From Roseiarcus sp963709185 (GTDB lineage Bacteria > Pseudomonadota > Alphaproteobacteria > Rhizobiales > Beijerinckiaceae), in the NCBI GenBank assembly GCA_963709185.1, contig CAVPVQ010000024.1:664702-728701 (forward strand): 64,000 nt of DNA, read 5' to 3'. Shown one piece after another: positions 44,918 to 54,592 of the stretch. Within the stretch, counting starts at the first letter, position 1. Each line of letters starts with the position of its first letter. A program made the translations under genes and the position numbers. The notes beneath the pieces are model-generated. The model saw only the letters and a program-made list of their open reading frames with translations. It did not search any database and had not been told where the DNA came from.

Positions 44918-46462
44918 GTCATCCGTGAAGTATCGTAACCCCCCTTGTTTTGTGGGCATTTGCGGAGTTCGGCAAGTATTTGCATTTGCAAGAACGTCTG
45001 GCCGACCGGCTTGATTTCTTGCAAATTGAACGGCGGCATTGGTCGTGATTCTGTTCCTTCATCGGCGCGATGAAGGGGTGATTCGATGCGGCCAAGGGAG
45101 CGGCGGGACAGCGGGCAGAACGATCTGTTCAAGGCGCGGCTCGACCAGATCGTCGATCTCAACCATCCGCTGGCGAAGTTGGCCCGAACGGTCGACTGGC
45201 GCTTTTTGGAGGAGCGGTTCGGCGCGGTCTATTCGGACGGATCGGGCCAACCGCCATTGCCGACGCGACTTATGGCTGGCCTGGCGATCCTCAAGCACAT
45301 GCACGACCTCTCCGACGAGGTCCTGTGCGAGCGCTGGATCGAGAACCCTTATTATCAGCTGTTCTGCGGCGAGGAGTTCTTTCAGCACGCGCTGGTGCTC
45401 GACCGTTCGTCGATGACGCGCTGGCGCCAGCGGATGGGCGAGGAGAAGCTCGTCGTCCTGCTCCAGGAGAGCCTGAATGTCGCCACGCGCACCGGCGCGG
45501 CCAAGCCAGCCGACTTCTCCAAGGTGATCGTCGACACCACGGTTCAGCCCAAGGCGGTGGCGTTCCCGACCGACGCCAAGCTGATGCACCGCGCCCGCGA
45601 ACGGTTGGTGCGGCTCGCCAAGAAGCATGGCGTGGCCTTGCGCCAATCCTATGAGCGTGTCGGCAAATACGCGCTGATCAAGCATCAGCGCTATGCGCAT
45701 GCCAAGCAGTTCAAGCGCGCCAACCGGGCGCTACGGACCCTGCGCACCTATCTCGGACGGGTGACGCGCGATATCGTGCGCAAGATCAAGGGCGACGCGG
45801 CGCTCACGGAAGTCTTCGGCGTGGCTCTGATGCTGGCGCGGCGGGTGCGCGAGCAGCGCCAGAACCAGCGAGGGCCGAAGGTCTATTCGCTGCATGCGCC
45901 TGAGGTCGAGTGCATCGGCAAAGGCAAGGCGCATCGCCCTTACGAGTTCGGCGTCAAGGTTTCCATCGCCACGACGCTCCATCATTCCAAGGGCGGCCAG
46001 TTCATCGCCCACGCCAAGGCGCTGCCGGGCAATCCCTACGACGGCCACACGCTGGCGGCCGTCATTCCCGAAATCGAAGCGCAGATCGGCGCCACCCTCG
46101 CCCGCATCGTCGCCGACCGCGGCTACCGCGGCCACAACGCGCCGCCCGATCATCGCTTCAAAGTCTATATCTCAGGCCAGAAGCGGCGCGTGACCGAACC
46201 TATCAAACGCGAGTTGCGCCGGCGCTCCGCCATCGAGCCGGTCATCGGCCACGCCAAAGGCGAACATCGCATGGGCCGCAATTACCTCGCCGGCCAAACA
46301 GGCGATGCGATCAACGCCGTTCTGGCCGCCGCCGGATATAACTTCCGAAGGCTGCTGGCCTGGCTGGCGCTCTTGTTGTTTGCATTCCTGTTCAAGATGG
46401 CGCGACCGGCGGTTTCACAAAATCAGTCGGTCGCCGTCTGACCTGTGTTCTTCACGGACGAC
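44918..46462 (+). mobile_element. IS (IS5-superfamily type), copy 2, 1545 bp
   Basis: Ends GTCATCCGTGAA and complement of GTCGTCCGTGAA, with 6-bp target duplication TAATTT (44912-44917 and 46463-46468). Same orientation as copy 1, so the pair could mobilise or delete the P5-like gene between them. Confidence 0.92.
45086..46441 (+). CDS. Transposase, copy 2, intact
   Basis: The 451-aa single-frame transposase starts 'MRPRERRDSGQNDLFKARLD'. Catalytic regions are 'VIVDTTVQPKAVAFPTDAKL', 'RIVADRGYRGHNAPP' and 'AIEPVIGHAKGEHRMGRNYL'. Proteins of this type are usually labelled IS5 family; the 6-bp duplication is unusual for that family and leaves its placement open. Confidence 0.92.
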   Translation: MRPRERRDSGQNDLFKARLDQIVDLNHPLAKLARTVDWRFLEERFGAVYSDGSGQPPLPTRLMAGLAILKHMHDLSDEVLCERWIENPYYQLFCGEEFFQHALVLDRSSMTRWRQRMGEEKLVVLLQESLNVATRTGAAKPADFSKVIVDTTVQPKAVAFPTDAKLMHRARERLVRLAKKHGVALRQSYERVGKYALIKHQRYAHAKQFKRANRALRTLRTYLGRVTRDIVRKIKGDAALTEVFGVALMLARRVREQRQNQRGPKVYSLHAPEVECIGKGKAHRPYEFGVKVSIATTLHHSKGGQFIAHAKALPGNPYDGHTLAAVIPEIEAQIGATLARIVADRGYRGHNAPPDHRFKVYISGQKRRVTEPIKRELRRRSAIEPVIGHAKGEHRMGRNYLAGQTGDAINAVLAAAGYNFRRLLAWLALLLFAFLFKMARPAVSQNQSVAV

Positions 46463-47107
46463 TAATTTTCCGGTAGCGAGTTCTTGTCCTGATAAAAGAC
46501 CTGCGAGACCCTGACCGCCAGACGGCATGACCCCGGTGTTTTGACGAACTTGCACCGTGTAAACGCCTGGCGGCAAACTCGTTGCGCCTGAGAATTCCGA
46601 CGTTCCCAAGCGGTATTGCCAATGGCCGTTGCGAACTGCTGTCGTGCCTGGGTAAGGCCCATACACACCAAAGTCGTACGTGTGAGCAAGATCGTCCGAA
46701 TATATGAATATTGAGAGCGACGAAACATTCCTGGCGCTTCCGGAAATAGTGGGATTTCCGGAGCGTGAGGTCAAGGAATTTATATCAATCGTTGCAGCTG
46801 GCGCCCTCGACGACCAAACGGACGTGCTCGCGGGCCGCACCGAAGCGGCGAGGTGGGAAGGGTCGGAATAGGCCGGTAAAAGTGGTGCCGTCAAGCCGAG
46901 ACAAATGAGCGCTGGACCAAAGCGCGGGAACCAGGTGAGTTGGTTCCATTTAATCCGAGACTCTCCAGATGGAGGTCTCGGTGAGGTCGAGATTGTGGCC
47001 GTTGGCTTGTTTTCGCAAGACGGACCCCTCGCTGTGGGTGCGGGTGCGCTTCGGAGGATGTCGGCTGCCCGTCGTGAGCCGAATAGCGATGAGTTTTCTG
47101 TCATCAA
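46415..47107 (-). pseudogene. Secreted protein truncated at its C-terminus by IS copy 2
   Basis: The frame includes a hydrophobic segment that could be a signal ('ALICLGLTAPLLPAY') and a Ser/Thr/Gly-rich part with strand-like sequence ('SSLSIFIYSDDLAHTYDFGV', 'VRNGHWQYRLGTSEFSGATS', 'LPPGVYTVQVR'). After 'SGQELATGKL' the frame crosses 46468/46462 into the IS end, so the last 16 or so residues are IS-encoded. The start is uncertain. Function unknown; the position suggests a surface or extracellular protein beside the secretion locus. Confidence 0.5.
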
Positions 47108-47399
47108 GACGTACCTCTGTCACGGTTTTGGTGAAGCGCGCGGCGCCGAACGCCTCATGATGGTGGCCTCGCCGGGGGCAGACGCAGCTCTGTAGATCGA
47201 GCTGACGCTCGAATTCAAATCCAGCATGACGCCTTTCGGCCGACGGCGGCGGTGAACACGGTCAATCCATTGTTCGGATAAACTGACGAGCGCGAAAGAG
47301 GTTCTTTTCCGCCGCGAGCCATCGCGTTCCGAAACGCCCCATCTGCCTACGCGGCAGATCTACAGGCCCGTTTGCCGCCGACGATGAACGTGTCGCCGG
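47108..47399. other. Intergenic stretch, no supported gene
   Basis: The upstream side of the truncated secreted gene; no recognised frame. Confidence 0.35.
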
Positions 47400-47690
47400 A
47401 CGATGGCCGTTCCGCGTGTTAACATCCTAGCATCCAACCAGTCGCCCGAACACAATCTGCCGCAACATTCCGACCAGCCTGTGGCGGCCGCTCGTGCCGG
47501 TGCGGGCGTCCGCAAGCCTCTCGCCGATCAGATCCGCAAGGCCAAGCGCATCGTCGAGTTCCCATCAAGCAAGCAAATCGGCGTCCGACGTGACGGCCGA
47601 ACCGCAAAATTGGAGCATCAGCCGGCGGTCGAAATCGAGCCTGGAGAACGTGCTCGCTCGAACGTCCGCGGGTCTGCGGTGATAGTCGCC
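47400..47690 (-). pseudogene. IS1380-family transposase N-terminal relic with in-frame stops
   Basis: The minus strand reads 'LDFDRRLMLQFCGSAVTSDA' 'DLLA', a TGA, 'WELDDALGLADLIGERLADA' 'RTGTSGRHRLVGMLRQIVFG' 'RLVGC', a TAG and 'DVNTRNG', all in one frame. This is the IS1380 N-terminus with two nonsense codons and no catalytic domain. Confidence 0.7.
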
Positions 47691-48081
47691 TTCAAACCAA
47701 TCTAACATTCTGATTACCATAGATGAATCGTCGAGGAAGCGCCTCAAATTATCGCGTCATTTGGCGAATGTGGGATTAATTGGTGCTAGCTAGCCGGATG
47801 CGCCCGCGACCAGGGCTTCGAATCCGAGTTGACAAAAGCACGCAGCGCACGGTGAAATTCGTTCCGCAGGCTGAGCGGCAAACGGTCAGACTCGCACTAC
47901 GAGCTGGATTTGAAGACAATCCATACTACGCCTATGCAGCATCCCCTTCACGGATCGTCGCTGCGACGCGTTCGAATCGTATTTGTTAACCTGAGTTCGT
48001 TGCCCTGCGCCCGCGACGGACCACCTTGAATATGTCAAAATTACATGTAAACATGGGTTGGTGCCGCACTGCACGACTGCC
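47691..48081. other. Intergenic stretch, no supported gene
   Basis: Short frames only; the right part is the upstream region of the gene at 48082. Confidence 0.4.
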
Positions 48082-48447
48082 ATGAGAGAGATCGAAAAAG
48101 ATCAGGATGCCTATCGCGAAGGGCTGTTCGTTCGTGCGCTTGGCCGAACACGCAGCAGCAATCCATACTCGCAGGACACGCTACAGAGTGTTCTTTGGGA
48201 AAAGGGCTGGACGCTGATCGACACCCCCACTGAGAATATTCGAGAGAATATTCCAATGTGGGACGCTGTGCTTCAGCCCGTTGGGCCGCGACCGGAGTTC
48301 GCCCCGGAAGTTATCTCGGCGGACTCATTTCAAAAACAACTAAAAGCGCCGACCGTGGTCGTGTCTCGGCAAAGTCACCTTGTCGGTGCAATCGCTTTCG
48401 TTTATCTTGGCATGTTCGTCTGGGCCTTAGTTGCTATGTGGCGTTAG
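48082..48447 (+). CDS. Rmf-like N-terminal domain with C-terminal membrane helix
   Basis: The 121-aa protein begins 'MREIEKDQDAYREGLFVRAL' 'GRTRSSNPYSQDTLQSVLWE', matching the AYREG...G...NPY...W..GW pattern of ribosome modulation factor/CrpP-type proteins, which bind ribosomes or other partners. A linker follows and then one membrane helix near the C-terminus ('LVGAIAFVYLGMFVWALVAM'). The combination of an Rmf-like domain with a membrane anchor is unusual. I start at ATG 48082; a longer frame upstream lacks the family pattern. Confidence 0.55.
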   Translation: MREIEKDQDAYREGLFVRALGRTRSSNPYSQDTLQSVLWEKGWTLIDTPTENIRENIPMWDAVLQPVGPRPEFAPEVISADSFQKQLKAPTVVVSRQSHLVGAIAFVYLGMFVWALVAMWR

Positions 48448-48534
48448 GCGCGTCGCAGGATTCAGTTTGCTGCCGCCGACGATTTCGGTCGCCAACGCTC
48501 ATGTCCAACTCTGCTAGCAGGTGGATGATCTACG

Positions 48535-48645
48535 TCAAAACTGGCTGCGCGACCAAGCGTAGAAACTGTCCTGCACAGTCGAGTAGAGCGGAAAATCCTT
48601 CGGCAATTGCAGCCACGACAACCCGTCAGGGCCGTATAGAGGATC
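48535..48645 (-). pseudogene. Short IS5-family transposase relic
   Basis: 'GPDGLSWLQLPKDFPLYSTV' 'QDSFYAWSRSQF' corresponds to the 'W..LP.DFP...TVY..F..W' segment of IS5 transposases. About 35 codons remain. Confidence 0.6.
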
Positions 48646-48974
48646 GCGTTCATTCATCCCAATCCATGTCACATCGCTTCCCAGCGCAGGTCTGACACAT
48701 ATGTGGAACGGCCCGACAGGCAAGGTGTTTGTGGAGGTCTGATCCAGTCGAGGCGGTGCAGTCATATATCCGGCCTATCGATGCGGGCATGTGACCGCTG
48801 GCCATGATGATTTCCGCGATATGCGGTCGCCTTATCACTTTCGCGGGCTCAAGAACCCATTGCGTTGGCGGCGTATCCGATATCGGGGTCGTGCCCGGCG
48901 TGGTTCATCTCTCCGTTTGCACCTGTGCTCCTTTCTCGGCAGTCGACGCCGAGAATTCGTGGTCGGTTATGACC
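48646..48974. other. Intergenic stretch, no supported gene
   Basis: Debris between two transposase relics; nothing recognised. Confidence 0.4.
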
Positions 48975-49990
48975 TGACCCCCAACGTTCATCCAGCCATT
49001 GCGAGAGTCCTTTGGTCATTGTTGCGCAAGCGCGCGGGTGGAGCAACGGATGATCGGCGGAGGTGGTCGGGGTTGCGCAGCCGATCATCCGTTGCGGTGA
49101 AAGAAGCGGCATAGGCGGCGGGCGTGAGATAGCCGATCGCCGAGTGCGGCCGCGATTGGTTGAAGTCGTCCGTCCACGCTTTGATTGCCGCTCGCGCGTG
49201 GTCGAGGTTGAAGAACAAGGTCTCGTTCAGCAACTCGTCGCGCATGCGGCCGTTGAAGCTCTCGACGAAGCCGTTCTGGGTCGGCTTGCCGCGTTCGATG
49301 TAATGCCAGTCGATCCGCGCGCCCGCCCACCAGCCTGGGACGGCGTTCGAGGTGAACTCGGTTCCATTGTCGCTGACGATCGTCTTCGGGGCGCCGCGCC
49401 GGGCGACGAGCGTCTCAAGTTCGCGCACGACCCGCTTGCCCGAGATCGAGGTGTCGGGGATGGCGGCCAGGCATTCGCGCGTGACCTCGTCCACGACGTT
49501 GAGCACGCGGAAACGCCGGCCGTCGGCGAATTGGTCGTGCACGAAGTCGAGGCTCCAACGTTGATTGGGCAGTGCCACGACGGGCGGCGGAGCGCGAACG
49601 CCGACGGCCTTCCTGCGCCCCTTGCGGCGGCGCACCGTCAGGCCTTCCTCGCGATAAAGCCGCTGCGTTTTCTTGCGGTTCAGCCGATGCCCGTCGTTGA
49701 GCAGGAGGATGTGCAACCGCCGATAGCCGAAGCGCCGGCGCTCGCCCGCCAGCTCATGCAGGCGCGCCCGAATGGCCGCGTCGTCCGGCCTCCGGGAGCG
49801 GTGGCGGACCGTCTTGCGATCCGCCCCCACGAGGGAACACGCCCGCCGCTCGCTCAATCCATGATCTCGCATGACTTGCGCGACGGCCTCTCGCTTGACG
49901 GCGCGCGTCACCATTTTTTTGACGTGAGGTCCTTCAGGACCGCGTTGTCGAGCATCAAGGCTCGCGCAGCGACCCGCGTCAGCGGGCTTG
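48975..49990 (-). mobile_element. IS3-family element missing most of orfA
   Basis: The left boundary is placed at TGACCCCCAACG (about 48976). The right side breaks off within orfA, of which only the last codons (MLDNAVLKDLTSKKW) remain. The neighbouring istB fragment begins about 90 bp further right. Confidence 0.7.
48988..49935 (-). pseudogene. IS3-family transposase OrfB, orfA lost
   Basis: OrfB runs from the A7T slip site (about 49914-49921) through 'RAVKREAVAQVMRDHGLSER', the HTH-like 'RRFGYRRLHILLLNDGHRLN' and the integrase core with 'RWSLDFVHDQF', 'IVSDNGTEFTSNA' and 'FVESFNGRMRDELLNE' (D, D, E intact). Without the DNA-binding OrfA it should not form the OrfAB fusion transposase. Confidence 0.8.
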
Positions 49991-50181
49991 GGTTTGACGC
50001 CGAACACGGATCAGGCCCTGCCGCGGCTCGACAATCAGGATGAGGGTCGCGCCCGCGCTGAGGGGGGGTGGTTCAGGCGCGGTTCTTGAAGCGCCAGCTT
50101 TCGTTGCCGGTCTCGACGATGTCGCAGTGGTGGGTGAGGCGATCGAGCAGCGCGGTGGTCATCTTCGGATCGCCGAAGCTT

Positions 50182-52281
50182 TCATGCTGCCTTCATTCTT
50201 GACCGTCTGATGCGCCGGAGACGATCGCGCAGGTGAAGGATCTGGTGATCTGTGAGGTCGATTTGCCATGGCTGTCCTTTCGTCAGTTGGTGGCCGATCA
50301 GAAGGCCCCGCTTGAGATATTTGAAGATCGTCTGCGGCGTAACGTCGAGCTCCGCCGCGGCGCCTTGGATCGAGTAGGTTCCGTCTGACCAGCGAACCGG
50401 GTTAGCATCGGTCCCGTTGATCTTGACAGTCGGAAGCCCCCACCGCTTACGCAGAAGCCAGACGTTTTCGCCCTGGAAGAGGCAGCCGCGGGCGCCGACG
50501 AAGCCTTCACAGTTCAGCGTCGCGGCGATCTCTTTGTCCATCTTGCCGGCCCGATTGAGTTCGCTGACTCGACGACGCAAGGTCTCGAGGTCGTCATAGT
50601 CGTCGTAGCCACGGACGCGGCGGCGCACGGCGTGCGTGGTCACAGCGCCAGTGTGCCAAAGGATATTTATCGCGACCTGGCCTCGCGCCCGCTTCTGGTC
50701 AAGCGTGACCTCACGGACGATGAAGCGCAGAATCCGCTTGCGGTCGGCCGCGGTCGTCGTGGCGGCTCTCCAGATCCCCGGCAGGTTTTCGCCCAAGGCG
50801 AGCAACGCGGCGCGGTCGACGTCACTGAGGACGAGGGGCTCCTCCTGGCGCCATTGCTCATACTCCTTCTCGATCGCTTCGGCGGCGCGTAGCTTTTCCT
50901 CCCAGAGGAGTTCCAGCGTGCGCGCCACCAAGCGGTTTTCCGGCTCGACGGCGTCATACTGGCGGCGCGCCCTCTCGGCGTCGTAACGGGCGCGTTCGCG
51001 ACGCAGCGCCCATTGCCGTTCGAGCCGGGATGCTTCCACCTCGATTTGTTCGAGAGCCGCCATCGCCAGGACGATCTGATCCGGGGCCAGGGCGTCAAGG
51101 AGGCTCTGTTCGACCAGGGCGTCGACAGGCAGGGCGCGCACCTCCTGGCAGAGCGGCCCAGCGGCCATGTCGCGATCGGAGCGGCAGCAATAGACGGGAT
51201 AATCGGCGTTCGGTCCGGTGTAGCGCAGGCTCATGCGCCGCCCGCAGCGCCCGCAGACGGCGACGCCCTGTAGCAGCGCACTGCCCTTCTTGGGAACGCC
51301 CATATTTCCCGCCGCATAACCGTTGCTGTTCTGCGCCAAGCGCTGCTGGTTGGCGACGAACTGTTCCCAGTCAATATAACCGGGATGGGCAGCCTTGAGG
51401 CACACCGGCCATTCGCTCAGTGCGACCTTCGCGGTCGCGCTGCGGGCGCCGGGCTTTCGCCGGCTGGGGTCCTGTCGCCGGCGGCCGTAGACGTACGCGC
51501 CGGCATAAGCCGGATTGTGCAGAATGCTGCGGACCCTGGCGCCATCCGCCTCCCGCCAAACGACATCATGGGGTGCCGGACCAAACAACGCTCGCACGGG
51601 GACGGGGAGGCGCTGAGTGAGGAGATAGCGCATCACGGCCCGGGCGCTCTGCAATTCCCGGAACTTGGCGAAGACGAGGCGCAAGCGCGCCTGCACCTCC
51701 TCATCCGGGTTGAGGATGATGGCGCCGGACCGATCGTAGGCCAAGCCGGCCGGCACGGGTATGCGCAGTTCGCCGCGCGCCGCCTTTTGCCGTTCGCCCT
51801 GGTGCAGGCGGATATGGATCTGATGCAGTTCGGCCTCGCTCATGATGCCGGACAGACCGAGCAGCAGCCTGTCATGGTAGAGACATGGATTGAAGAGGCG
51901 CTCGCCATCGGCGATGAGGACGCCGAAGAGAGAGCAAAGTTCGAGCAGTTGATGCCAATCGCGATTGTTGCGGGCGAGCCGTGACGCGTCGAGGCTGACC
52001 ACGAGCCCGGCGTTGCCGAGGCCGATCTCGGCGATGAGCTTCTGGAAGCCGCTGCGGTCGCTGCCGCTGGCGCCGGATTTGCCAAGGTCTTCGTCGATGA
52101 CCTCGACCCGTTCACGAGGCCACCCGAACCTGATGGCGCGCTCGACGAGCCGGTACTGGAGTTCGGTGCTCTCCCGATGATGCTTCATCTGGTTCACCGA
52201 AGATTGGCGAACGTAAATATAGGCCCGCTTGGCGCGATGCGCCGTGCTGATCTGTTCGTCAGGGGCAAGCGCGGTCAGCAT
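50182..52281 (-). CDS. Large serine recombinase
   Basis: The 699-aa protein has an N-terminal resolvase domain with nucleophile Ser27 ('YIYVRQSSVNQ'), arginines in 'LDASRLARNNRDW' and the 'GIMSEAELHQIHIRLHQG' helix. Then comes a recombinase domain ('RVRSILHNPAYAGAYVYGRR'), a zinc ribbon ('GVAVCGRCGRRMSLRY' and 'PVYCCRSD') and a coiled-coil region. A C-terminal helix-turn-helix-like tail 'DVTPQTIFKYLKRGLL' follows. Such enzymes integrate and excise DNA at short core sites without host repair synthesis. All catalytic motifs are intact. Confidence 0.9.
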   Translation of the reverse strand: MLTALAPDEQISTAHRAKRAYIYVRQSSVNQMKHHRESTELQYRLVERAIRFGWPRERVEVIDEDLGKSGASGSDRSGFQKLIAEIGLGNAGLVVSLDASRLARNNRDWHQLLELCSLFGVLIADGERLFNPCLYHDRLLLGLSGIMSEAELHQIHIRLHQGERQKAARGELRIPVPAGLAYDRSGAIILNPDEEVQARLRLVFAKFRELQSARAVMRYLLTQRLPVPVRALFGPAPHDVVWREADGARVRSILHNPAYAGAYVYGRRRQDPSRRKPGARSATAKVALSEWPVCLKAAHPGYIDWEQFVANQQRLAQNSNGYAAGNMGVPKKGSALLQGVAVCGRCGRRMSLRYTGPNADYPVYCCRSDRDMAAGPLCQEVRALPVDALVEQSLLDALAPDQIVLAMAALEQIEVEASRLERQWALRRERARYDAERARRQYDAVEPENRLVARTLELLWEEKLRAAEAIEKEYEQWRQEEPLVLSDVDRAALLALGENLPGIWRAATTTAADRKRILRFIVREVTLDQKRARGQVAINILWHTGAVTTHAVRRRVRGYDDYDDLETLRRRVSELNRAGKMDKEIAATLNCEGFVGARGCLFQGENVWLLRKRWGLPTVKINGTDANPVRWSDGTYSIQGAAAELDVTPQTIFKYLKRGLLIGHQLTKGQPWQIDLTDHQILHLRDRLRRIRRSRMKAA

Positions 52282-52745
52282 GCGGGCGCTCCTCCGTCAC
52301 AGAGGTCCCGGACGTCATCCGACGCATCAGCGCGGCAAGAACTTGCGCGACTTGAACCTGTGTCTGGGCGCCCAGGCCCGACCAGACCCGAGGCGGTGTG
52401 GAAGGCGGCTTGATTAACGCCGGGGACGCTACGCGGTGGGGAAGGGCATGGATTGTCATCGCGAATCACCTCTTCCTTGGAGGAAGAGGCGAGCGTCCGC
52501 GCCAAATGATGTGCCAAGGGCAGGACCGTGCGGGCGCTCGCGCGCGGCAGGGCGGATCGAGGCTCAGCCGCCGTCGCGACGGCTCCCCCGAGATCCGTCG
52601 CCGCCCGTCGGATCGAGCGTCGCCGGCCGTCAGGCAGGGTGACGACCACGAAAGCGGCACCCCGCCCCGATCGCTCCGGCAATGTCGTAAACTGCTGACC
52701 GAAAAGGGGATGGCGTGGGTCCGTGACCCGGACTTCGCATATCAG
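52275..52745 (-). CDS. DUF5372-like protein paired with the recombinase
   Basis: The frame reads 'ICEVRVTDPRHPLFGQQFTT' and 'AFVVVTLPDGRRRSIRRAAT', then 'SARTVLPLAHHLARTLASSS' and a Pro/Arg/Ser-rich tail. The opening matches DUF5372 proteins often encoded just upstream of this recombinase type. Its end overlaps the recombinase start (52281) by seven bases, pointing to coupling. The start codon is unclear: the open frame extends to 52808, but the element boundary is at about 52784 and no good ribosome binding site is visible. Confidence 0.6.
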   Translation of the reverse strand: MICEVRVTDPRHPLFGQQFTTLPERSGRGAAFVVVTLPDGRRRSIRRAATDLGGAVATAAEPRSALPRASARTVLPLAHHLARTLASSSKEEVIRDDNPCPSPPRSVPGVNQAAFHTASGLVGPGRPDTGSSRASSCRADASDDVRDLCDGGAPAC

Positions 52746-53477
52746 CCGATCAAGAATAGGGGCAGCATGCAGCGGTTGGCTCAACGAAGACGCTCGGCCA
52801 TTCGCCAAAGGCGAGATTGGTCGTCACGATGATCGATGTGCGCTCATAGAGGCGACTGATCAGATGGAACAGGAGCTGTCCGCCGGCCTGCGCGAAGGGG
52901 AGATAGCCGAGTTCGTCGAGAATGACGAAGTCGAGGCGAGTGAGATAATCGGCGAGCCGTCCCTGGCGGGCAGACCGACCCTCGGCCTCAAGTCGGTTGA
53001 CGAGATCGACGGTGGTGAAGAAACGACCGCGAGCCCCCGAGCGGATACAGCTTCGCGCGATGGCGATCGCCAAATGGGTCTTCCCCGTGCCAGTCCCGCC
53101 AACCAGGACCACATTGCGTTGTTGAGCGATGAAGGCGCCGCCAGCCAGATCGCGCACGAGGTTCTCGTTGATCGGCGTGTCCTTGAACGCAAAGTCTTCC
53201 AAATCCTTGGCGAGGGGCAATTTGGCGATGGCGAGTTGGTATCTGATCGAACGCGCCTGCTTCTCCGAGATCTCGGCCTTCAGCAGGTCGCCGATGAAGC
53301 GCTGGGGTTCGTGCTTGCGCTTGAGCGCCGTGGTGAGCGTCTCGTCATAGGCGGCCTTCATGCCGAAGAGCTTCAGTTCGCCCATCATGTCGAGGACTTC
53401 GGTTCTTTCCATCGTCAGGCGCTCCTGAGTTGGTCGTAGCGGGCGCAGTCGGCGACCGGCGCGTGGCGCAACCGCGC

Positions 53478-53759
53478 GCCGCCATCTGCGACAAGGGCTA
53501 CGCCAGCAACGCCAATCGCGCAGCCGCAAGAGCGCGCGGCATCGCCCCTGTGATCCCGCACAAGTCCAACGAGAAGGACAAGCCGAAGTTCTTCGCCAGG
53601 ACGCTCTACAAAGCCCGCGCCCGTATCGAGCAAGGCATCGGACGCATCAAACGCTTCAAGCGCGTCGCGCTACGCTGCGAAAAGACAGCCCGTAATTTCC
53701 GATCCATCGTCAGTTTCGCAGCCGGCCTGTGCTTGATCAAATTCGTCCACACGGCTTAG
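53478..53759 (+). pseudogene. IS5-family transposase C-terminal relic
   Basis: 'AICDKGYASNANRAAARARG' (second catalytic Asp) to 'ARIEQGIGRIKRFKRVALRC' and 'GLCLIKFVHTA' is the last 90 residues of an IS5-type transposase. It begins exactly where the istA remnant ends, so one replaced the other. Confidence 0.75.
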
Positions 53760-53852
53760 TCCAGCACCGGAACGGCGCAATCGGGCCGTTCCAACACATT
53801 ACTTCCGCCATCGAACCTCCGCCCGGCGAGCGAGTTCGAATCCGGCCTTGGG

Positions 53853-54257
53853 CTACGTATCCGTCTCCCTTGCCCGCCTGCCGATGCGAATTGAAAGCGG
53901 GCGCCCTGCTATCGAGCCCCCAAGATCGTCTGTGACGCTCACGGGCAGGCACTTGGCGAGGGCTCCAATGGCGTCCGCCACAAAGGCCTTCTGAGCGTCA
54001 GCGTCGCCAACCAGATGCGAATGCGTTATTCGGGGCTTGCCGAGCAAAGAGCCGTCACGCTTCAGCGCGAAGACGATCGTGAGCTCCGATCCCGCGCTCG
54101 CGCCCGGCGCTTTCACGCAAGCGCTGATCTCGCGCCAGAGATCGGAGAGCGTGTTGGCGGGGGCGCTTCTCGCTTCGATCGGGCTCGCGGCGAGGAAAGT
54201 CAGCGCGGCGATGATCCGAATTCTCAGCGGAGCCGGGCGCCTTCGTTCACTCGCCAT
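53853..54257 (-). CDS. TonB/TolA C-terminal-like periplasmic protein
   Basis: The 134-aa protein starts with a basic segment and signal peptide ('IRIIAALTFLAASPIEARSA') and continues 'LWREISACVKAPGASAGSEL' 'TIVFALKRDGSLLGKPRITH', ending with 'GSIAGRPLSIRIG'. Two cysteines (in ISACVK and AKCLPV) would form a disulfide. The pattern matches stand-alone TonB/TolA C-terminal-like proteins common in Rhizobiales. Role in energy transduction or envelope integrity is not proven for these short forms. Confidence 0.7.
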   Translation of the reverse strand: MASERRRPAPLRIRIIAALTFLAASPIEARSAPANTLSDLWREISACVKAPGASAGSELTIVFALKRDGSLLGKPRITHSHLVGDADAQKAFVADAIGALAKCLPVSVTDDLGGSIAGRPLSIRIGRRARETDT

Positions 54258-54592
54258 TTCGAGCCCGATCGCCTGCGCTCATCCGCGCCGCTACGAGTTC
54301 CCGCCGGCACCCGGCGCGCTTCGCTTTCAAGGGTCGTCAAGAGAGCGGACGTCAGGTCGGGACAGTCATAGGCGAAGTCCGGCTCTTTCGCCCTGATGCA
54401 GCGCTTCGTCATCTTGGCCTGGTCTGGCGAAAACGCGGCCAGATGCCCGAGATTCAATGCAACGGTCACTTGGAACAAGCACCGCCTACAGGTGACCGAC
54501 GTGCTCATCGCGCTCTCTTATCGCGGCGGCTACTCAACCACCGGGCGGGGAACGAGTCGAATCGGAGCTACGTCTCGCGCACCGCCGGTGTC
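54258..54592. other. Intergenic stretch, doubtful minus-strand frame
   Basis: A minus-strand frame (54508-54224) contains 'MTKRCIRAKEPDFAYDCPDL' but has no recognised family and overlaps the TonB-like gene start. I do not call it. Confidence 0.35.

Larger units (their letters stand above)
50178..52783 (-). mobile_element. Serine-recombinase mobile element (about 2.6 kb) inside istB
   Basis: The boundaries come from comparison with intact istB: homology stops near 50177 and resumes at 52784, with 'cgaag' present at both edges. Content is a large serine recombinase and a DUF5372-type gene on the same strand. The recombinase end lies within a few bases of the left boundary, as in elements moved by their own recombinase. 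Confidence 0.75.
50080..53412 (-). pseudogene. istB: IS21 istB split by a serine-recombinase element
   Basis: The 5' part (53412-52784) reads 'MERTEVLDMMGELKLFGMKA' through 'GGTGTGKTHLAIAIARSCIR' to 'LAFGEWPSVFV'. The 3' part (50176-50080) resumes with 'DPKMTTALLDRL' and ends 'WRFKNRA' as judged against the intact copy at 58531. The inserted 2.6 kb carries the recombinase. Upstream, only the last residues of istA remain ('APVADCARYDQLRSA', about 53418-53475). Confidence 0.88.
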
